64,000 nucleotides of DNA, from NCBI RefSeq assembly GCF_000208865.1, contig NC_018397.1:4431748-4495747 (forward strand). Direction: 5' to 3'. The notes beneath the pieces were generated by a model. The model did no database searches and was not told the DNA's origin. It saw only the letters and a program-made list of their open reading frames with translations. The stretch is from Neospora caninum Liverpool. Taxonomy: Eukaryota > Apicomplexa > Conoidasida > Eucoccidiorida > Sarcocystidae. Shown piece after piece: positions 39,019 through 51,806 of this stretch (position 1 is the stretch's first letter; every line of letters begins with the position of its first letter). The translations under genes were made by a program, and so were the position numbers.

Positions 39019-39687
39019 TATATATATATATATATATATATGTATACATGCGCACATGTTACGCTACCTGTACAGAGAGAAAAGACGTGCTGCGTTGTTT
39101 TGAATTCCGCTCGTTCACACAGCTTTTTTTGCTTTTCTTGTGTTCTCTTGGTTCGCTCCAAGCTGCTAGAAGTTTCAACACCTTCAGAGAATCCTCCAGT
39201 CCCGCGGACATGCACGCCTCGATCGAGTGCCTCATCGAGGTCACCTGTTTATATAGAATAGGCCGACACGCTTAAATGCATACATAGATATATCCATATA
39301 CCAATAAATATATACATGCAGAAAGAGAGAGGCAGAGAGACAAAACACACATGCTTCCACTGGGATACCACACAGTCCGCTACACAGATGGATATCGACG
39401 AAAGAAAGACAGGCAAAGACAGACAGATTACGAGAGAGAAAAAAACGGATAGGTACAGAGATACATGTCGAGAGGTTAAGAGATAAAATAGATTGGGAGA
39501 GATGTAGAAAGAGATGGATGAAGACAGAGAGCGAGAGAGAGAGGGATCAGACAGCAACCACAGAGGAGCAGAAGAGGGGAGAGGACACGACTGACGAATG
39601 GACTACCCAACTGATTGCTTTGATTCCACAATTCCAATGTCTCCCTCTGTTTACGAATACATATCTGTGAATTCCCATACATCGACT

Positions 39688-39718
<31 letters not shown>

Positions 39719-39719
39719 G
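39019..39719. repeat. Pair of (TA)n microsatellites
   Basis: TA runs at 39019-39048 and 39689-39719. The DNA between them includes purine-rich gaga tracts but no coding feature that can be supported. Confidence 0.7.
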
Positions 39720-42026
39720 TGCAGACACATGTGCGCGGAACAGAGCCTGTTGTAGGAATAGACTCGAGTTTAGGTACGCGGTCGGTTCGCAGCACGGGAT
39801 GAAGCCGACAACTCCGCATCGAACCACAAACACACATTCGTCAAACGGGGCGCTGGGGAGATCGTCAGGAAACCTAACTTGAAAAAGACGTTGGCGTTCT
39901 TATGAGGAATGGCTGTGAGGCTGTTGGTGCCTTGTTAATTTTGTGTCACCAAAAAATCGCTTCCTCTGCCTCCTCATTTCGTTTTCTTCTCTTTTTTTCC
40001 TTTTTCTCCCTTTTCGTTTCATTTTTCCACTCTGTTCCTTTTTTTTTGTTTCCGGTTCTTTTTCTCTTGCTTTTTTGTTCACCTTGCTCTCTCTTCTCTG
40101 TTCTTCCCTTTTGTCGTCTGTGTTTGGTGTTGCGTAGAGGTGAGGCTCAAGTTTTACGAGAAACAAGCGTTCTCCAAACTCTTTCGGATTTTGAGGGGTT
40201 GCGTCGGCAGCGACTGCTTTTTGTTTCAAGTAAACCAAACGGTCAATAATTTGACTGATACTAAGACGCAATTGCAATTTAGATTGGTTAAATGTAATGT
40301 CCATAAATATTATATTTCGAATAAAAGCGCCTAACCCCTTGCCCGCCGGGGTGAGTTTTTGTCGAGGGCATTGCACGCTTGCACCATCTAAAATGGATAT
40401 GTTCTTTTCACACATGGGCGCGCAGAACACTTCTTCTTTGATTGCCAGCTTTCGTTTTCTCTCTCCTGCCAACTTTTTTAGCCAGAGAAATCCGACTTTT
40501 TCTAGTACTTGAGTGTATGCAGCCCTTGTGTTTGGTTTGGCTCCGGTCCTCGTAGGAAACCGAAGCGTGTTTTCGAAAATAAGCGTTTCAAAATGCATAT
40601 CTGCGACAGCACTGAACTATGTGGAACTTGCTTGTGGAGACGTGTGGGCGTTTTTTTCAGAGATTTCCTGAAAAAACATCAACGAGGCAGAACGCGTGCC
40701 TGGAGAAGCTCTGCATGCAGTTCCCAGAGCGCGACGGAGGGACAGAAAAGGAGGGTGAAGAAGAGAAGGGGAGAAGTGGAGAGAAACGAGGAGGTCTGTA
40801 TCAGAGGCGAGAGGAACGTTCACCTTTCGGTTGCGCTTGAAAAAGAATTTCTCCCGTTTTCGGCAGACTGTGTTGCCTTCCTGCAGTTTGTTCCGGTTCC
40901 ACAAAGACAAGCGAACTTTGTCCGAGAAAAAAGGTCAACGACTGGAAAAACACATGCGTGAGGGCTTGAAGGACATACCCAGGAAACGCGTTTTTTTCTG
41001 TTCCTGACCCGTGTTTTTTTCTGTTCCTGTCTCGTGTTTTTCCAGTCTTGTTGGGGGGTCAAGATCAGACGGGAAGATGTCGCGGGCGCAACGAACCGCT
41101 TTCACTGTCGAATTCTCACCAGAAAAAAACCTCCCCCTCAAAACTCCCTCAGGGAAAAAAACAAGCGTGGTATTTCAGAGTTCAGAGCTCTCGAAAACCA
41201 CGCAGACATTCCGCTGGTTTGGACAGCGTCGCCAGATATCTCCGCTAGACCCGCGCCTTTTTTTCTGGCACTTGCATGCACGCATGCGCATGCGTTTCAG
41301 GTGTATTGGCAGCTGTCTTCTCTCCCGAACTGGTGGTCTTGAAAACGAAACCGGCGGCAAGAGGAAAAACTTTTTCCGCGGTGCTGGAAATCCTCGCCTG
41401 TACAGCGGCGGAGACAGTCTTTCGTCGCCTTCAAGGCAGAAGAGACACCGGAATCGCGACGCGAGACACAGCTGCGTCGGCCTCGCCAGCGAGAAGTGAC
41501 TGGGTGACTCCGTGCGACATCGGCACGAACACGTAGGCGAAATGCAAAAAACGTGTGACTCGTCGTCACCTTCACTTCTTCGTGTGGCCCCATATACACA
41601 CTTTTCCAAGAAGAGCCACACAGCTCGGCTCGGAACCTCGCATCTTGTGTTTTTTGTCTCTCGCCGTCCGGCACACACGAGACCCTGTTTCGACGTAGAT
41701 CTTCACCTCAAGGCCTTTCATCTCGGCTTCTCTTTTGCGGAAAGGCGCATACTGCCGATTCTTCTTTCAGAAGGAAACGCTCTAACCAGACTCTGTGTGC
41801 ATCGTTGCGACGCAGTGTAGAGCCTGGCATGTGCAAAGTAGGCGCCGCCGAGCCTCCAGGTGTAGATGGACTCTGTGTGCGAGGTCTTCCCGGCAACATC
41901 GTTTTTCTATTTCAAAGAGGCTTGATATCTCTTCTTCTTTTGCTGTTCTTTTCTCTCTTCGTCTTCTCTTGCTGTCCTTTTCTCTGTTTCTCTTCTCTCT
42001 CCGTCCTTGTCTCGCTTTCTCTCTCT

Positions 42027-42190
42027 CCTTCCCTCCTCCTCTTCTTCTCTCTCCTTCCCTCTTTCTCTTCTTCTCTCTCCTTCCCTCTTTCTCTTCTTCT
42101 CTCTCCTTCCCTCTTTCTCTTCTTCTCTCTCCTTCCCTCTTTCTCTTCTTCTCTCTCCTTCCCTCTTTCTCTTCTTCTCTCTCTGTCCTT
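42027..42190. repeat. 26-bp pyrimidine minisatellite upstream of the MCM8-like gene
   Basis: The unit includes ccttccctctttctcttctt; copies begin near 42053, 42079, 42105, 42131 and 42157 at exact 26-bp spacing. The tract ends about 440 bp before the MCM8-like start codon and is part of a polypyrimidine stretch running from about 41.93 to 42.39 kb. Confidence 0.85.
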
Positions 42191-42626
42191 TTCTCTCCTT
42201 CTTTCTCTTCTTTTCTCTTTCTCTCTCCTTCTCTCTTCTCTTTATTTCTGTCTTCTCTTTCTTTAGCACTTTCTTAACCTCTCTTCTCTCCCCTGCCTTT
42301 TCTCTGTTTACTTCTCTCTTCGTCTCTCGCTCGTCATTTCTCTCCTCTTTTTGTCTCTTTTTGTTTCGTTCTCTTCTCCCAGTTCTCCTCCTCCGTTTTT
42401 CCAAATGGACGATTCCTTTCGGCCGCTTTTTCACAGCGCTCGTGCGTCGAGCTCCGCGACGGTGTCTCGGGCTCTCTGTGTTTCTTTCTGACGTTTCTGG
42501 ATTTTTCGGTCAAGTCACCTCCTTTGCTTTCTCGCTGTTCCTCTCTCCTTGCTGCGGCGGCCCGACACACTTTCCTCTGGACTAAACTATGCCCGAAAAG
42601 AGGAGACACCTTCCGCTCGCGAGGCC

Positions 42627-45576
42627 ATGGAAGCCGGCCGGGAAATACTATCGCTGTACTTCCCCGAGGAGGGTGCTCAAAATGGTGAGACTCCGAAAGC
42701 CTTTCTTCACCTGAAAGAATTTGCATGTTCGGTTTTCACAAACCTCCCGCCTGAGCAGAAAAGGAAAATGCGCCTTTGCTTCCCAGGACGCCGGGCCTCT
42801 CGCGCGATCTGGACGGCCCCGGCGACTTCATCTTGTTCTCTTCTCTCCTTCGTTCTTTCCTGGCTTCTCGCTGCCTCTGCTTTCCCCTGGTTTTCAGAGC
42901 GGAGGTGCACTGTATGTACACCTCGCGTCCAGCGCGAGAGGCTCACGGCGACTCTCGATGCGATGTTTCCGTCTTCAGACAGGCCTATGCTTCGCTGTTG
43001 CGAATCGCCAACCCCTCTGGGGCGATCGCCCTATGGGCCTGTCTCTCTTGACGTGTGTGCATGCGTCTGTACATCGACCTGCGTTTCGGTTTAGATCAGT
43101 ACATTTGCATAACGATCAACGTGCACCTTTTTGCGACTGCTAAATGGACACCCAAAGATATATATATATATATATATATATGTGGCCTCCACACGCGTAG
43201 TGCCACATGTATGGATGTGTGTTTGCATATATATTCAAATATTTTTGTATATCGGCGCTTTGGAGAACCCCAGGCTGTTTGTGTGTCGAAGGGACACCCT
43301 CGTGGAGATTACGTGGCGACAGTCTCTCTTTTTCCTCCTCAGCCGACCTCCGAGCGTATGTGGAAGAGTGGAAGATCTTCTTGTCCCAGCACAGGAGAAC
43401 GCTCCTCAAGCACGTACGTTTCTAAGAAGCCGCGCTCGCTGGAACCGATCGATTGCGTTCCTTGACAACATACGCAGCTGCAACGCATAGTCATCCTAGC
43501 GTAGCCAGAGCGAGAAGAGCGCGAGACCGTGTCTGCTCTTTCTTCTCTTTCTTCTTTTTCCTCTCTCTCCTTCTCGCTTCGTCGCCGTCTCTTCCCTCTC
43601 TGCCCTCTTTCGTCTTCCCGCTCTTCTTTTCCCTCTCCCTTTCCTTCTTCGGATCCTCTCCGTTTTCTTCCCTCTCATCTCTCTCTTCACCTCCTTGTTC
43701 TCTTGTTCTCCCTCTTCATTCCCCCGTTTTTCCCTTGTTTTTTCTCTCCACTCCTGCTTTTCCATCTCTTTTTTCGCAGGTCCGTCCGTCGACTCTGGAG
43801 GTGTTCTTGAGTTACCGCGAACTTCTCGCGCGGAATCCTCCGCCGTCCGCTGAGGCGTGCGCAGCGGCTCTGCGCGCCTCGCCGCAAGACGTGCTCGACG
43901 CGATCGCCTGTGGGACGCATCTGGCTGTTCTCGCCGAGCGCGAAGAAAGCACGACTTTGATGGGAGACGCCATACCACCTGCAGAAACAGGCACAGGCGC
44001 CACGCTCTTTGAAGCCACGCTGGGAAACGGAGACGGCATCCTCGTCGGAGGAAGCGAGGCTGACTCCGCCGGAAATCCAAACCCACGGCTGACACGACAC
44101 ACTGGCGCGACGCGGATTTGGATTCGCCTCCTCGGATTCGGACCCTTGACGTCGCTCTCCGTTCTCCGCAGCCGACAGGCAAGCAGACCGGAGCGATAGA
44201 GAAACCCCAAAGAAGCAAAGAGAGAGAGAGGGAAGGAATGGAAGGGGAGAGAGAGAAGGAATGGAAGGGGAGAGAGAGAAGGAATGGAAGGGGAGAAAGA
44301 GAAGGAATGGAAGGGGAGAGAGAGAAGGAATGGAAGGGGAGAGAGAGAAGGAATGGAAGGGGAGAGAGAAGGAATGGAAGGGGAGAGAGAAGGAATGGAA
44401 GGGGAGAGAGGGAAGGAATGGAAGGGGAGAGAGGGAAGGAATGGAAGGGGAGAGAGAGAAGGAAAGCCCGTGAGGGTAGCAGAGAGAACGAGGAGAGACA
44501 GGCAGTGAACGAAGAGGGGGTTTGGTGTGCTCGGCTTCAGGTTGGAAGTCTCGTCGCTGTTCGCGGGAGCGTTCTTCGCACGTACGAGCCGCGTCCGTTG
44601 GTGACGAAATTACCCTTTGTATGCGCTCGGTGTGGAGTTCGCATTGAGCGCAAATGCCCCGAGGGGAAGTAAGTTTTCATTTTGTCGCTGCATTTCCCAG
44701 CTTTCTCTCTTCCTTTGTGGACAGCTGTCGAAAGTCTTTTCTCTCCACTCCTTTCTTCGGCTCTTCTGAAAAGGCTACTCTCTTGCCTTTTTCTTAGCTG
44801 TGGCGTTTTCTCGCGTACTGGAAAACCCACCATCTGCGGCCGAGTGTCTCCACCGTTCTCCGTCTTCTCTCCTGTCTTCCTCTCTCTTCTCTCCTTTGTT
44901 TGTCTGTGGAGATCCTTTCTCCGATTGCGAAAACATGTGCGATTTGGAGACGCGGGAGACGCAACTGGGTCTTTTGCCCCGTCGCCCGGCGCGTCTTACC
45001 TTCTGGATTCGCCTCTCTGTCTGCCGCATTCCTTTTGTTGCCACCATGCCCGATTTTTTCACTCCTTTTTTCTTTTCCTTTCCTTTTTCTTTTCTTTTCC
45101 TTTTCTTTTTCTTTGCTTGTTCACAGAGTGTCCTTCCCGGGTCCGTGCACCACGGCGCGGTGCTCGAGTCGGCACTTTCTCCCCCAGCGCCGAGAAGCGG
45201 AGACAGTCGACTGGCAAAAATTCTGGTAAGAAAGCGTCTCATCAGGAATCCTATCGGCGAAGGCTTCTATCTCGTGTCTTTCGACGCTGCACGGAAGTCT
45301 CAGCCCTTTTCTCGCGAGACCTCACGCAGTGCATGAACCTCGACAGACACAGAAAATTCTTCTCGCCGTGAATACACTCGTCTGACTCTCCACGTGCTTT
45401 GTGAGCCTGCAGAATTCCCTGCATGTCCTGGCTCTCATGCTAACGCGTACACATCAAAAATCCATGTATGCATCTTTTACATACTCATACGTAAATATAA
45501 ACAAGTATACATGCACATACACATACATATAAATGTATAGATATATGTATATGCATATATATGTTGAGATACATTG

Positions 45577-45607
<31 letters not shown>

Positions 45608-45965
45608 TGTGAAGTAGAGGTATGTTTTTACGTGGTGGGTTGTTTCTCGCTTGGAGTTTTCGTCTTGAGTGCGCGAGACTCTCTCCTTCGCCTGCCTCCG
45701 CTCTCTTCCTGTGTCGAAGCCTCCAGGCAGAAGACGCTCGGGCCGTGGCCGCGCGCAGAGAAGAGAATGGGGATGGCGCGTCTGCCGCCCTCGCGAGCGG
45801 GGAGGGGAGACAACCCCCGGAGGGAGACTCTCGGAGCTCCGCCGGAGAGAAGGAGGGAAGTGAGAAAGAAAAGGGACACGAAGAAAAATCAACAAACGAA
45901 GTCCGACGGCCACCGTCCGTCGACTGCGAAGTAAGCACTCAGTCTTTGTCCCCTGTATACTTGTT

Positions 45966-46000
<35 letters not shown>

Positions 46001-46382
46001 ATGTTTGTGTATTGCGGTGTTCATATATTGACATATGCAGATGTCTGTAGATGTAGACATCGGCATGCATTTGCATGTAGTTGTGTGCATTCACATGTAC
46101 ATGGCCATCAGATACAAGTGCAGGTCGTCTACACACGTATTTTTTTCTGTGTAAAGTTCAGGTGGAGGGATGGAGACGCGGAATTTAGAGATAGATGGGC
46201 AGAGGAGAGAGAAACGCGCGGAGAACGTGTGTTAGGTTTCGACGGCATTCCACACCTTTCGAAGCGTCTCGAACAAAAATGAACAACTAAACCTGCGGCG
46301 AAGGCCCATTTCTATGTACACGCGAGTATATATCTATATATACGTATACACGTACATAGATACACATATACATATGTGTGCG

Positions 46383-46413
<31 letters not shown>

Positions 46414-49400
46414 AAGCCGTGTCTATGCATAAGATGTATAGCAAAGTTCATTTCTGCGTCTTCCAACACGTTTGTCAGAACACACGCCTTTCCGCAAAAA
46501 AAAAATAGGTGTCTGTGGACGGAGATTCCAGCGTGTGCAAAGAGCGAGAGAGGTGCGTGTCGGCTGTGACGGTGCGGCGGTTGCAAGTGAGCGCTGGTAG
46601 AGATTTTCTTTTCTCTCTGCAGGTCCGAGGATCCCTCGTTAACAGCTGTCGGCTGGGAGAGAAGGTTGTCGTTGTGGGTGAGGCGCAGAGATTTGTGTCT
46701 TTTCTTTCACCTATGTTTTATTCTCTTTTTCACCTGGCTGTTCATGTCTCTCTAACTCTTTCACAGCTTCACAATCCCAGATTTCTTATCCTCTTCCCTG
46801 ACTGCAGAGGCTGTTGTGTCTCCCAACTTCTGTTCTTCTCTTCCGTCTTTGCTTCTTCTTTTCGCTTTGTGTCCTCTCTCTTACCTTTCTGTCCTCTCTC
46901 TTGTATTTCTGTCCTCTCTTTTATCTTTCTGTCCTGCCTCCTTCGCTGTTCCTCGTCTCTTTCGCTCCTTTCTCGTGTTGCCTCTCTTTTCCATCTGTTT
47001 CCTCGCGCTCTGTTTGTGCTTTCCAGGCGTCGTTCGCGCGTATCAAACTGCCTGTCTGAGTCTGTGCGGTGGGGGACCTGTGCCGGAGGCGGCCCGCGCG
47101 CGGGCACCCGGTCCAGGGCGGAGTCTGTACTCCTTGTACTTGGACGTCGTTTCGGTGGCCTCGGCCAATCCCGAGCACCAGAAAAACGTCATGCAGCGCG
47201 TGCAGAGGACGCAGCAGGCGATCTACGCGGGGTTTCCCCACTCGTTGCATTCGCTGTGTCTCGACGGCCCTCTGGCGGAGCTGTCTGTCGACGAAATCCC
47301 GTGGAGAGACTTCACTTCCCAGGAAGGCCATGCGCGAGGAAAGGCGGCGAGAGGCAGACTCGATCGCGCCGCGGGGTCTCGAGACTGGCAGCAGAAAACG
47401 GCGAAAACGGAGCTGACACCCCGGGAAAAACGCGACAGACAAACGCCGCCTCGGTCCGACACGCCACAGACGCAAAGCGCCAGGTGTACGTACACCTTAG
47501 CCGGAGAAAACGTGGGGTGTACGTACACCTCAGACCGCGGGGAAGCGAGCAGTGCGAGCCCGGCGAAAAGCGCGTTGTTGGAAGATGCGTATCCAGCGTA
47601 TCCCGGGGACCCCGACTTTGAGGAGCTGGACAGCCGAGTGGCGATGCAACACCTCGAATTCATCACGGAAATCTTTGAGGAGGAAGACCGCCTCGAGCTC
47701 CTCGCTGCTTCGCTCGCTCCCCATATTCGAGGACACGAAATCCCCAAGGCTGGTGAGAGTGCAAACGCTTCTCGCGTCCTCTCGACCCTGTTGCTCCTGC
47801 GCGTTTCCATCCCTCGCGTGTTTTGTCGCTGTGCTCTCCTTCTCCGGCCCTCCAGCTGCAAACAGCACGAAAACTTCAGAGTCCCCCATCTTCAAACCGC
47901 GTTTCCCCGACGCCGTACGTCTTGACTGCATGCGTTTAAGCACGTGGACCCACTCGCAGAGCCTTTCTTCTCTCTTGACGCGTGTGGATGGTGCACGCCC
48001 GTGAGACCCGGCCTCACAAAAAGCTTCTTCTCGGGCTTCCGACCTTTTGCAGCTTTGGTTCTGACACTGCTGGGTGGCGTCGCGGTGTACGGAGACAGCG
48101 GAGAGTCTGGCGACACTCTTGGAGAGTTCGATTCTAACAGTGCGCTGCAGTCTTTCGAAGGCAGAACTTTGAAGCGGCGCGGCAGCATCCACCTTTTGTT
48201 GCTCGGCGATGCCGGAGTCGGAAAGAGTCGCCTCCTGCGCGCCGCAGCCGAAGTCGGGTCCGGCGCGAACGCCCCTCTCTCGGCCTCACTGCTTCGCTCG
48301 CTCGGCCTTGCAGCCTGCAAGGCGCGGCGAGCCTTCGACGAGCGTCGGGGCAGAGCCCGGGGCTGTGAACCAGAAGACGAAGACGAAGACCTGGGACCGG
48401 GCGGGAGCGTCTTTGTCTGTGGAAACACCACGTCGGCTGCCGGCCTTACTGCGTCGACTCACCGCGAACAAGGAACCGGCGAGTTCGCTCTTGAAGCAGG
48501 TAAACGCGCAGATACACATCCGCACAGATACACATATGCACATATATATGTATATATATGCATTGCTGTATGAATGTGTATCTCTGGAGGCATATGTATC
48601 TGTGTATTTATGTGCGTATAGGCCTGTGTCTATGAATGTATGATTGCGGGGGTGCGTGGAGATGCCGGATGGTGATAAGCGTGGGCGTCCTTCGTGCAGG
48701 TTCAAGTCTTCCCTAGTTCACGAGGGTCGTGATGCATGCACAGCGCGCGACAGAGACCGTATCGCCACATCTGCGTTGGTGTGGATTGGCCTGGCAGAGG
48801 AATGGGTGCATGCAGCGTTCGTGAACGGCGCCTTTTTCGTGTATGTTCCCACATCGGGGTTCCAAATCTCCTCCGCCTCATTGGTCAGTCGGGCCTCGCT
48901 TTGCTCACCCGACAAGAAGAGCGGAGAGAATCGATGCTCCGCAGGGCGCCGTAGAGGCGCACTCCCTTGTGTATGGCCAGCGGGTGCTGTCTCGCTTTCT
49001 GCAGGTGCGCTCGTCCTGGCTGATGGAGGCATTTGCTGCGTCGACGAACTGGACAAGATGCATGCAGCCTCGACGTCAGCCGACGTGTCCGCGTTGCTCG
49101 AGGCCATGGAACACCAGACAGTGTCGGTAGTCAAAGGCAGCTGCTACTGCACGCTGCCGGCGCGTACAGCCATCGCGGCGGCGGCGAACCCAAAAGACGG
49201 GAGATTTATGTGAGGATTCCGCGAAAGAAAAGCGGTCTGTGCCCAGGAATTGCGGGCTTGACGGGGCAGCGCCGAGACTGTCGACGCTGAACTCTCAGCC
49301 GAAAGCGTCGGGAAGAAAACACAGTCCTTCCGGAGCGCCTCCAGAGCATCTCAGCCGTGCACCCACAAAACGTCTACACCTATTTGCATGTGTGAAGGAA

Positions 49401-50041
49401 CGAGGCACACGTGTATAGAAAGAAAAGGCGAATGAAGACAGACTGCGCCACAAATCTACACACATATGTCGACATATTTGTATATATCTATATGTAGGTA
49501 TGTATGTATGTATATCTATACGGATGGCTTTAGACCCCGATTTACAGGAATCTTTTCGCGGGTTTTTCTTGCTGGGTTTGTTGATCTCGTTTGTTTCCTG
49601 GTTTCACTCTTCTAGCTTTTTTATTCACTGTTTTTCTTGCGGGAGAGCAGACCCTCGAAGAGCTTGTCGGAGAACATGAAGATGCCGCACTGCCTGACGT
49701 CTCGCTTCGACTTGATTCTTTGCCTTCACGACGATGGAGCCCGCGAGGGCGAGGCGTGTCTCTCGAAGCGTCGGAGAACAGGAGAGGCCGGAGAAGGCGA
49801 GGCTCCGGGGTGGACGAACGCGTCGAACGACACCGCGCCGGGCGGTATCGTTCGTGAGGGAAAAAAAGGTTTGTCTCTCGCAGAAAGAATCGGAAACGTG
49901 AAGGTAAGGAAGGCGAAAGGACGGGCCGAGAGACCCTGAGGCAAGGTCCCAGGAGACGACACGTCGAAACAAAGAATGCTGGCTGAACGTGAAGTACAGA
50001 GCTATCAAGCGTCTCCGCTAGAAGCAAAGAGAACGTAGGTG

Positions 50042-50079
<38 letters not shown>

Positions 50080-51772
50080 TATATGTATAAACATATTTAT
50101 GTATATATATATATATATATAAATGCATGTATATATATATATATATATGTATACAAATGTTCTTGTATGTATGTATACGTGTAGCTTGGTTGACACCGAG
50201 TTGATGAAATTTGTTTTGTGGATACTGGCGGATGCACATGCCAGTATATATACATCTATATACATATATAGGCAAGTGAGTTGCATGTGGTTGGAAGCAA
50301 CTGGACGCAGGCCATTTGTGGACGAGCCGTAGACCGCGTTTTGCTATCTTGTTTCCGCTTTTGTCAGCCTTCAAAGTGGCTGCCGCTCTCGTTGGTGCAA
50401 ACGTACCTGGCGTACGCTCGACAGTACGTACACCCAGTCATGACTACCGAGGCAGGCCAGGCTCTCAAGAGGCTGTTTTCTTTTTTGAGGAAGCAGAAGG
50501 AGAACGAATTCTCTGCTCACGACTCTCTCCCGGTCGGCATGCGCCAGCTCGAGTCTCTTATTCGCCTCTGCGAGGTGAGGGGTAGCCTTCTGGGGGAAGA
50601 GAGAACAAGAGAAGAGACAGAAAAAGGAGAGAAGAAGAGAGGAGAGAGAACCAGAAGGGACAAGGAGAGAAGACTGTAGGACACCCCGAAGAACAGGCAA
50701 TAGACAAGCGTCGGTTTTCCCCCTTTTTCGCGGTGTGTTGGCTTCGTGGACGCGTCAAGGTCATAGGAGGTGGCCACAGGAGAGGTTGCTTTCGTCTTTT
50801 CCGGGATTTTCGTGTTTTTCCGGGCCTTGCGTGGGCGAACTGGGCACCTGCGTTTCGCCGTTTTCTCGTCAGGCTCGCGCACGCGCCGATCTGGTAGAGG
50901 AAGTGACGGAAGATCACGTGAGAGACGTCGGGGAAATTTTCGTCCACAGCGCAGCCTTCTCGCGCCTCGCCTTCGCAGCCTCTCCAGTCGCGCAGGCCGA
51001 GGCTGCTCGCCTCTGTCTTCATCCGCCGGGGCATGAACACTTAAACGGTACTTCCGCAACGGTCGCCGCTCAACTCGTGGGAATTGCCGCAGGTACGGAG
51101 ACGGGCGCTTCCTGTCGAAGCCGTTTCAAAGACAAGGCAGGCGGATGAAAGCGGAGAACTCCGACTCTCAGTGACTGTCGACAGTTTGGAAAGTTCACAC
51201 GTGCTCGACCCAGCCAACCGCTCGCCCCCACAGCCGTGGTCCATCTGGCTGTTGCCTCGAGATGCTCAACCGATATTTTCGTAGAACCTAGATTCTTGCT
51301 TCCAGGTGTGCTCGAGAGCGTACACATTCGGAGTCGTCGCGCCAAACACCCATCGTTCAAAAGGCGGTTGAGTGTTGCCAGCGTGAGGTATTCGGGCTCG
51401 GGTCGTTTTAATGTCAGACTGTCGACGCATCGGAAAATCAAAATAGGGACCGATTTCGGGCTTCGCTGTCGCATTTTGCAGGAAAGCGGGGCAGAAAGAG
51501 AAAGTCGCTCGCCGGCTTGGTGCCCAGCTTTTTGCGCGCCTGCTGCCTGTTCGTCACCAACAACCAAACGCCGGGGTTGACTCAGAAGGTACGCCTGCAG
51601 TTCCTGGAAGGCAGCGTAGAATGCGCGCAGGAGAGAAAGCGTTCATCACAGACTGCGGAAGGTCGTGCGAAATAACGCTGCTGCTTGTTCGCGGACAAAG
51701 ACACGTCCCGACGCCGGCAGTGACAAAACAACCCGAATACAGCTTCGAGACGGGTAATCGTCATTTCCAAAT

Positions 51773-51806
<34 letters not shown>

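Larger units (their letters stand above)
36922..42626. other. Spacer between divergent GDAP2-like and MCM8-like genes
   Basis: A 5.7-kb stretch expected to contain both promoters. No conserved exon was recognised. It holds (TA)n clusters at 37418-37504, 39019-39048 and 39689-39719, an AT-rich island near 40.23-40.33 kb, GCATGC palindromes near 41275-41292 and a pyrimidine minisatellite at 42027-42190. Confidence 0.45.

Noticed and set aside
39900..40598. 232-codon minus-strand ORF with Lys/Arg-rich end
   Set aside because: It starts with ATG but runs through an AT-rich island and ends in the complement of a polypyrimidine tract, which alone explains the KKK/RKR-rich tail. No domain, splice context or homologue was recognised.
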